In this document: positions 58,793-64,000 of the stretch, one piece after another
Layout: each line of letters opens with the position of its first letter
How positions within the stretch are numbered: position 1 is the stretch's first letter
Assembly (NCBI GenBank): GCA_902475005.1
Contig: CABRXV010000001.1
Coordinates: 17,382 to 81,381, forward strand
Source of the DNA: CABRXV01 sp900754955
Lineage (GTDB): Bacteria; Actinomycetota; Coriobacteriia; Coriobacteriales; Eggerthellaceae
Direction of reading: 5' to 3'
Length of the DNA stretch: 64,000 nucleotides
Notes under the pieces: model-generated
Told to the model about the DNA's origin: nothing
The model's database searches: none
Seen by the model: the letters and a program-made list of their open reading frames with translations, nothing else
Position numbers and translations under genes: made by a program

Positions 58793-58979
58793 CGTCGCCG
58801 CCTGCGGGCGGGTGCGGGGAGCTGCTTCTTCGTGTTGTTTGGCTCATGAGGACAAATGCGGGCCTTTGCGTATGCTCGCTACTTTGATCGTGATTGGCTA
58901 CACTGTTGTCAAATGATTCCGCATGCTGCCGTAGCGGCACGTGCGATGCACTAAACGTTAGCCCAACGAAGAGGTTGCT

Positions 58980-59651
58980 ATGTACATTGTTATCGCCGGC
59001 GGTGGCATGGTCGGGTCGTATCTGGCGCAGGTTCTCCTGCGCAGCGGCCATGAGGTTGCGGTCATCGAGGACAACCTGAAAGCGTCGGACTACCTGTCTG
59101 TCATGCTCGAGGGCAATTACCTCGTCATCCACGGCGACGGCTGCGACTCGCGCTTCCAGGAGGACGCGGGCATCCGCGGCGCCGACGTGTTCGTGGCAAC
59201 CACGGGCAAGGACGACAACAACCTCGTGGCATGCGAGATCGCCCAGCGCGTGTTCCACGTGCCGCGCGTGGTTGCGCGCGTGAACAACCCGAAGAACCTC
59301 CGCATTTTCCAGGAGGTCGGCATCGAGTGCGTATCGTCCACCACGCTCATCGCCAACCTCATCGAGGAAGAAGCGCTGCTCGGCTCGGTGTCGGTCGCGT
59401 CGTCGCTGACGCACGGCAACGTGGCGCTGTCGGAGGTGGTGGTGCCGCGCATGCGCCATCACTCCAACGACGCCGGCATCGACATCGACTCGATCCCCAT
59501 GCCCGACAAGTCGCTTATCGTGGCCGTTGCCACGAAAGAGGACGTGCAGGTGGCGAGCGACAACATCACGCTGTACCCGGGCGACAAGGCCATCGTCGTA
59601 GCCGACAACGACGTCCTCGACGAAGTGAGAGCGATCTTCCGCGGACTGTAA
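58980..59651 (+). CDS. trkA: TrkA/KtrA-family potassium uptake regulatory protein (second copy)
   Basis: 223 residues. RCK_N domain IVIAGGGMVGSYLAQVLLRSGHEVAVIEDN, then DDNNLVACEIAQRVFHVPRVVARVNNPKN, and an RCK_C domain at about 140-223. Paralogue of the protein at 46958. AAGAGG precedes the ATG; the 187-nt gap before it holds no gene, apart from a TGCCG/CGGCA hairpin. The partner channel gene is not in the window. Confidence 0.93.
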   Translation: MYIVIAGGGMVGSYLAQVLLRSGHEVAVIEDNLKASDYLSVMLEGNYLVIHGDGCDSRFQEDAGIRGADVFVATTGKDDNNLVACEIAQRVFHVPRVVARVNNPKNLRIFQEVGIECVSSTTLIANLIEEEALLGSVSVASSLTHGNVALSEVVVPRMRHHSNDAGIDIDSIPMPDKSLIVAVATKEDVQVASDNITLYPGDKAIVVADNDVLDEVRAIFRGL

Positions 59652-59796
59652 AGAAGCGGTTGGCGGGCCGACGCCATGCGGCACCGCGCAGCCGTCCTGC
59701 CACCTGCTCCCTCGCACTTTCCGTGCATTCCGCGCAGGGCGGCATGTTCTGCGTTATCCTGTTTTCATCAGGCGATAAGCACGAAAGGAACCCGCT

Positions 59797-61140
59797 GTGA
59801 TCAACCGTTACACGCGCCCTGAGATGGGGCATATCTGGGAGCTTCAGAACAAGTTCGATATCTGGAAGGAGATCGAGGTTCTGGCGTGCGAGGCTCAGGC
59901 TGAGCTGGGCCAGTGCGGCATCACCAAGGAGGAAGCCGCGTGGATCCGCGCCCATGCGGGTTGCACGGCGGAGCGCATTTCCGAAATCGAGAAGGTCACG
60001 AACCACGACGTCATCGCGTTCACTACTAACATGGCCGAGCACATCGACGCCGAGGTGCCCGAGGGTCAGCCGAAGCCGAGCCGCTGGGTTCACTACGGCA
60101 TGACGTCGTCCGATCTGGGCGACACGGCGCTCTCGTATCAGATCACGCAGGCGATCGACATTATCCTGGCCGACATCAAGCAGCTCGGTGAGACGTGCAA
60201 GCGCCGCGCGTTCGAGTTCAAAGACACGCTTTGCGTGGGGCGCACGCACGGCATCCATGCCGAGCCGATGACCTTCGGCATGAAGTTCGGCAGCTGGGCC
60301 TGGGCGCTCAAGCGCGCTCAGACGCGCGTCGAACAGGCGCGCGAGGTTGCCGCCACGGGCGCCATCAGCGGTGCCGTGGGCACGTACTCGAGCATCGATC
60401 CGTTCGTGGAGCAGTACGTGTGCGAGAAGCTCGGGCTCACGCCCGATCCGCTGTCCACGCAGGTGCTCGCGCGCGACCGTCACGCCCAGGTGATGACGGC
60501 TCTCGCCGTGGTTGCGTCCACGCTCGAGTCCATCGCCATGCAGGTGCGCCTGCTTCAGCAGTCCGACGTGATCGAGGCTGAGGAGCCGTTCACGAAGGGG
60601 CAGAAGGGCTCGTCGGCCATGCCCCACAAGCGCAACCCCATCACGGCCGAGCGTGTGTGCGGCCTCGCACGCGTGGTGAAGAGCAACGCGCAGGTGGCGC
60701 TCGACAACGTGGCGCTGTGGTACGAGCGCGACATCTCCCATTCGGGTGCCGAGCGCGTGGCGCTGGCCGACAGCTTCACGGCGCTCGACTACATGTTCGG
60801 CAAGATGCAGTGGATGCTCGACGGCCTGCAGACGTACCCCGCCAAGATGGAGCACAACCTGTGGCGCACCCGCGGCCTCATTTTCAGCTCGAAGGTGCTG
60901 CTTGCGCTCGTGCAGACAGGCATCACGCGCGAGGAGGCCTACGTTATCGTGCAGCGTAACGCCATGAAGGTGTGGGCCGACATTCAGAACGCCGTCGACG
61001 GTCCCACGTACCGCGAGAACCTCGAGAACGACCCCGAGGCGAACCTCACGAAGGAGCAGCTCGACGAGATCTTCGATCCGTGGGATTTCCTCACGCGCAA
61101 GGACGTGGTGTTCGAGCGCCTCGAGACGCTGGAGTTCTAG
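59797..61140 (+). CDS. purB: Adenylosuccinate lyase
   Basis: Fumarase/aspartase-superfamily enzyme that acts twice in purine synthesis (SAICAR to AICAR, adenylosuccinate to AMP). 447 residues; HYGMTSSDLGDTALSYQ, VGRTHGIHAEPMTFG with the catalytic His, and the signature GQKGSSAMPHKRNPI (loop Ser near 273) are intact. GTG start preceded by GAAAGGAA. Followed after 3 nt by the leucine-rich-repeat gene, so likely one transcript. Confidence 0.95.
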   Translation: MINRYTRPEMGHIWELQNKFDIWKEIEVLACEAQAELGQCGITKEEAAWIRAHAGCTAERISEIEKVTNHDVIAFTTNMAEHIDAEVPEGQPKPSRWVHYGMTSSDLGDTALSYQITQAIDIILADIKQLGETCKRRAFEFKDTLCVGRTHGIHAEPMTFGMKFGSWAWALKRAQTRVEQAREVAATGAISGAVGTYSSIDPFVEQYVCEKLGLTPDPLSTQVLARDRHAQVMTALAVVASTLESIAMQVRLLQQSDVIEAEEPFTKGQKGSSAMPHKRNPITAERVCGLARVVKSNAQVALDNVALWYERDISHSGAERVALADSFTALDYMFGKMQWMLDGLQTYPAKMEHNLWRTRGLIFSSKVLLALVQTGITREEAYVIVQRNAMKVWADIQNAVDGPTYRENLENDPEANLTKEQLDEIFDPWDFLTRKDVVFERLETLEF

Positions 61141-61143
61141 CGG

Positions 61144-61893
61144 ATGGCCGAGACCAAGTACGAGCTGACGCTCACGAAGGTGACGGGGCGCCCGACCAAG
61201 GTGGAGATTCCCGCCGAGGCGAGCGCCATCGGCGCGCGGGTGTTCCGCTACCATTCTGCATTGCAGCAGGTGATCATCCCCGAAGGCATCGAGTTCATCG
61301 ACGACGAGGCGTTCGCCGGCTGCATGAAGCTGCGCGAGGTGGTGCTGCCCTCCACGTTGAAGGCGATGGGCCAGTCGGTGTTTCGCGGATGTCTGCGTCT
61401 TGAGCGCGTGGAGTTCAAGGGTGCGATGGAGTCGCTGCCTGCGGGAACGTTTCAGCGTTGCCGCGCTCTGACCGAGGTGGTGCTGCCGCGCGGGCTCACC
61501 GACGTGTGCGAGGCCGCTTTCAAGCGTTGCGGCCGCCTTGAGCGCATGGAGCTTCCCGATACGGTGGAGACGATCGGCGCGTCGGCGTTCGAGGAGTGCA
61601 AGGGCCTCGTTGACTTCGCGTGGCCTGCGGCGCTCGAGTTCATCGACAGCGACGCCTTCGCGAACTGCACGTCGCTGCGCGAGGCGGTGTTGCCTGAGTC
61701 GGTGCGCCTGATCGGGCAGGGCTGCTTCCGCGATTGTGAGAGCCTTGAGGTGGCGCTGGTGCCCGAAGGGGTGGAATCGCTCGAGGCCGAGGTGTTCGCG
61801 GGCTGCACGTCGCTGACCGAGGTGAGCCTGCCTACCACGCTCGAATACGTGGACGACAGCGCCTTCGACGGCTGCACCGCGCTCGGCTACTAA
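61144..61893 (+). CDS. Cytoplasmic BspA-type leucine-rich-repeat protein
   Basis: 249 residues with about eight LRR_5 repeats of 23 residues (pattern LxxVxLPxxLxxIxxxAFxxCxxL), starting after a 25-residue cap. No signal peptide and no membrane helix, unlike most BspA-like surface proteins. Its start is 3 nt from the purB stop. Partner unknown; the odd coupling to a purine enzyme gives no functional clue. Confidence 0.87.
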   Translation: MAETKYELTLTKVTGRPTKVEIPAEASAIGARVFRYHSALQQVIIPEGIEFIDDEAFAGCMKLREVVLPSTLKAMGQSVFRGCLRLERVEFKGAMESLPAGTFQRCRALTEVVLPRGLTDVCEAAFKRCGRLERMELPDTVETIGASAFEECKGLVDFAWPAALEFIDSDAFANCTSLREAVLPESVRLIGQGCFRDCESLEVALVPEGVESLEAEVFAGCTSLTEVSLPTTLEYVDDSAFDGCTALGY

Positions 61894-62002
61894 CGCGGCG
61901 GCGCCGTGGGCGCGTGCGACGTGCGCCGGCTGGCTCACGCAGCGGGCTGGCGCACGTGCGGCGTGCGCTGGCGTGTGGTGCGTGCCAGCAGGCATTTGAG
62001 CG

Positions 62003-62389
62003 TTAGTCCTCAAGCGCCGCGACGGCGTGCGCACTTTCTTCGCGCAGATAGAGCGCATCCCCCTCTTTTTCTACCGTGTAAGTGCATTTCACAAGCTCAG
62101 AACGGGGAAAAACCTCAAGCACGTTGCCCGTGCAGCGAATGGGGAAGACCACCTCATCCTTCTCATCATCGAAAGAAAAAGGGATACCGCGGTGCTCGCA
62201 CCATGAGCTGATACGGCGCGCATCTTCGCCGAAGGCTTTGGCGCATCTCAGCGTGCGTGCATCTTCGCTCGGGGAAAGCCATGGGTAGCACGCAGGGATC
62301 TGCTCAGCCGCGGGGGCATGCCGCAAGGAGATCTGCGCATGGGTGTGCGTGGAATCTTCGAACGATCGCAGGTATTCGGCAGCGTTCAT
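62003..62389 (-). CDS. Hypothetical protein
   Basis: 128 residues, no family recognised. Soluble, with cysteines at ACYPW, RCAK, WCEHRG, RCTG and KCTY and a mixed alpha/beta pattern. GAGGAG lies 6 nt before the ATG, and codon use fits the genome. Nothing in the neighbours (convergent LRR gene; MFS transporter upstream) suggests a role. A possible structured leader lies about 100 nt upstream. Confidence 0.68.
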   Translation of the reverse strand: MNAAEYLRSFEDSTHTHAQISLRHAPAAEQIPACYPWLSPSEDARTLRCAKAFGEDARRISSWCEHRGIPFSFDDEKDEVVFPIRCTGNVLEVFPRSELVKCTYTVEKEGDALYLREESAHAVAALED

Positions 62390-62764
62390 GACGGCTCCTC
62401 TGAGGACTTTCCCTTGTATGCGTGCAGCTTCTATTCTGACGTATCGGCGGGAGAAAGCGAAACGGTACGGGTTAAATGAAAATGATGCAGAAAAATCACC
62501 GAAGTATGGCAGGGCGGTAGAGGGTTGGTGTCCGCCGCGTCCGAGTAAGGGCCCTGGAGTCCCGAAAACATCTCACCGAAGGCGCAAAAATGCCTCCACG
62601 AAGGGCGTTTGCCGCCGTATCACTGCACACGCGAGCAGAGCACCCCATACTTCGGTGAAAAATCGGAAGATTTTTCAAGAAAGGGCGCCCATCCATGGAT
62701 GCGAGCGGCGCCCGTCCGTGAATGCGGGCGCACGCCGAGCGGTCTCAGCAACGAAACGCTGCCA

Positions 62765-62802
62765 CAAAAAAGAAGGACCCGGTTGGGGAAACCGGGTCCT
62801 TC
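62765..62802 (-). terminator. Second terminator downstream of the MFS gene
   Basis: Perfect 14-bp stem AGAAGGACCCGGTT / AACCGGGTCCTTCT with a GGGG loop and, on the minus strand, a run of T. Confidence 0.85.
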
Positions 62803-62911
62803 TCGTAGGGGTATGCAGAAGACCGTGCAGCCCGCTGTTTCATCCGCGCGCATCCGCGAAGGTCGTCGCCTGGGTCCTAGCTCCCAGGCTCGCCGCGCGA
62901 ACACGTCCGAA

Positions 62912-62962
62912 TAAAACTTCGGGCCGCATACCCTCGCCGAGTGGCGAGAGCAGCGGCCCGAA
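62912..62962 (-). terminator. First terminator downstream of the MFS gene
   Basis: 10-bp stem TTCGGGCCGC / GCGGCCCGAA enclosing a second hairpin CTCGCC-GAGT-GGCGAG; minus-strand GTTTTATT follows. Confidence 0.8.
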
Positions 62963-63065
62963 CGAGCTGAGATCTGCTGCTATGCGAACACCAAAGAGCT
63001 CAACGGTGTTGGCACCAAGTTAAGCGATGCTAGGGCAAAGCCTGCAGCGGACTCGCTTTGGATCC

Positions 63066-64000
63066 TTACGCCTTCTTCTTGTCCTTGGCGACCTGAGCGC
63101 CAGCGAAGATGAAGAAGTACAGGAAGGGAAGCAGAACGCCGATGGCCATGAGCGGCAGAGCGGCGGGGAGCTTCGACCAACCGGCAACAGCGATCGGGCA
63201 GATGATGCAAAGCACGAACAGGATCGCGATCACGACGAGCATGCCGATGAAGCGGCCGTTGCCGTCGGTGTCGGGGTTCGCGAGCTTCGCCTCTTCCTCG
63301 GCCAGCTGATCCATCGTCTTGCCGACGGTCTCCTTGCCGAACCAGACGCAGCAGATGAAGCCGAGCACGAACGGGATGATCAGAACGAGCACGAGCATGG
63401 ACCAGTTGGTGCCACCCTGAGCGTTCATGAACATCGTCATGCCAGCAAGACCGCCGAGAACGATGCCGGAGGCAGCGCCGCCGAAGCGGGCGAACGCCTG
63501 GCACCAGGACACGCCAGTGTTACGGACGGAAGTCGGATAAGCCTCAGGCATCATCGGCTGCACAGCGGTGATGGCGAAGTTCAGCGCGAAGCCGAACAGC
63601 AGCATCAGGCCGACGCAGAGCACGAAGTTGCCGGGAGCCACGAAGATGGAGCAGATGATGATAGCCACGATGCAGAACAGCCAGGAGAAGCCCAGCGTCT
63701 TCTTGCGGCCCCAAGCGTCGGACACGAAGCCAACGGAGATGTTGGACAGGATGGCGCCGACGTTGTTCAGCGTCTGCAGGGTCACAGCGTCAGATGCAGA
63801 GTATCCGATGCCGGTGAACCAGGTGGGCAGCCAGGTGTTCATGCCGTACACGCAGAACTGACCCACGAAGTAGGCGGTCCAGATGGACGCCGTGCCGACG
63901 ATGTACTTCGAGGAGAAGAGCACCGACGGGCCGACCTTGGCCGGCTTCGGGGGCACGACCAGCAGAGACGGGTCGTACTCATGAGTGGTGTGGCGGGTGG
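63066..64000 (-). CDS. MFS transporter, C-terminal part (runs off the window)
   Basis: The frame is open to the window edge, so the start is outside; 311 codons are seen. About eight membrane helices. A Pro-rich cytoplasmic loop (YDPSLLVVPPKPAKVG) precedes the C-terminal helix bundle; VYGMNTWLPTWFTGIGYSASDA, DAWGRKKTLG and MPEAYPTSVRNTGVSWCQAFARFGGAASGIVLGG are typical of the aromatic-acid/sugar-acid proton symporter branch. The C-terminus has extra helices and a KDKKKA end. Substrate cannot be told from this part. Two terminators lie downstream. Confidence 0.88.
   Translation of the reverse strand, partial: TRHTTHEYDPSLLVVPPKPAKVGPSVLFSSKYIVGTASIWTAYFVGQFCVYGMNTWLPTWFTGIGYSASDAVTLQTLNNVGAILSNISVGFVSDAWGRKKTLGFSWLFCIVAIIICSIFVAPGNFVLCVGLMLLFGFALNFAITAVQPMMPEAYPTSVRNTGVSWCQAFARFGGAASGIVLGGLAGMTMFMNAQGGTNWSMLVLVLIIPFVLGFICCVWFGKETVGKTMDQLAEEEAKLANPDTDGNGRFIGMLVVIAILFVLCIICPIAVAGWSKLPAALPLMAIGVLLPFLYFFIFAGAQVAKDKKKA

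Larger units (their letters stand above)
62390..63065. other. Gene-free region with hairpins between the hypothetical gene and the MFS gene
   Basis: Open frames on both strands overlap each other and have no ribosome sites. 62497-62509 and 62645-62657 form a perfect 13-bp inverted repeat (CACCGAAGTATGG) enclosing 135 nt, followed on the minus strand by ATTTTTC; next to it is GAAAAATC-GGAA-GATTTTTC (62657-62676). This could be a structured RNA or leader of the minus-strand gene at 62389. Two terminators follow, given separately. Confidence 0.45.

Noticed and set aside
59566..62058. 830-codon minus-strand frame over purB
   Set aside because: Complementary to a gene with intact catalytic motifs; His/Arg-rich shadow composition.
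62343..63023. 226-codon plus-strand frame near the MFS gene
   Set aside because: Overlaps two minus-strand terminators and an antisense gene, with no start signal or domain.
1..64000. CRISPR arrays, tRNA or rRNA genes, prophage
   Set aside because: I saw no regularly spaced repeats of the CRISPR kind, no tRNA cloverleaf with TTCRA in the gaps, no rRNA sequence and no phage structural genes.

Overview
The window looks like the origin-proximal part of a GC-rich Gram-positive chromosome, most likely a member of the Coriobacteriia (Eggerthellaceae-like). The reasons are the dnaA / rpmH-rnpA-yidD-yidC-jag-rsmG-parA-parB block, 19 perfect parS sites (TGTTTCACGTGAAACA), a sortase-anchored multidomain adhesin, ferredoxin-linked 2-oxoacid oxidoreductase genes, cytochrome bd, and Ala/Pro-rich linkers inserted into many otherwise compact proteins. 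The genus cannot be fixed from the sequence alone.

Layout. 0-8.2 kb: dnaA, an AT-rich gap, then the rpmH-to-parB block on one strand, interrupted by a low-GC DUF559 nuclease gene. 8.3-10.5 kb: rlmN and a D-Ala-D-Ala ligase, divergently transcribed. 10.6-19.7 kb: a membrane-anchored protein of unknown function, an exonuclease-DinG helicase fusion, a coiled-coil membrane protein, and a 1176-residue M28-fold protein that seems to have lost most zinc ligands and carries a giant disordered insertion. 20.2-27.6 kb: a LysR regulator divergent from an operon for a PaaK-type CoA ligase, a LysR effector domain without a DNA-binding domain, and a three-gene 2-oxoacid:ferredoxin oxidoreductase. 27.7-34.4 kb: asparaginase, cydAB, a DUF4190-like membrane protein and yqeY. 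34.8-40.4 kb: a complete Bce-type peptide-sensing module (permease, ATPase, sensor kinase, response regulator) with a 204-bp inverted-repeat element in the middle. 40.6-45.9 kb: two bacterial PH-domain proteins and a CBS/CorC protein, split by a 1496-bp insert that carries one AlbA_2/ATPase gene and rebuilds the 3' end of the gene it entered. 46-59.7 kb: a lysozyme-like secreted protein, a TrkA protein, a toxin remnant, a giant VWA/FctA-repeat LPQTG adhesin broken by an 8-bp tandem duplication, an orphan HTH protein and a second TrkA protein. 59.8-64 kb: purB, a cytoplasmic leucine-rich-repeat protein, a small hypothetical protein and the 3' part of an MFS transporter.

Themes. (1) parS sites are dense to 34.6 kb and absent after it, and many form the core of intrinsic terminator hairpins, so partition and termination share sequence. 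(2) Three G9-G10 tracts and one 8-bp tandem duplication fall in a surface adhesin, in a promoter spacer and in a sensor kinase, which is suggestive of phase variation. (3) The 1496-bp AlbA_2 insert with target-end restoration is the best candidate for an undescribed mobile or defence-type unit. All of this comes from reading the sequence by eye; no database search was run.
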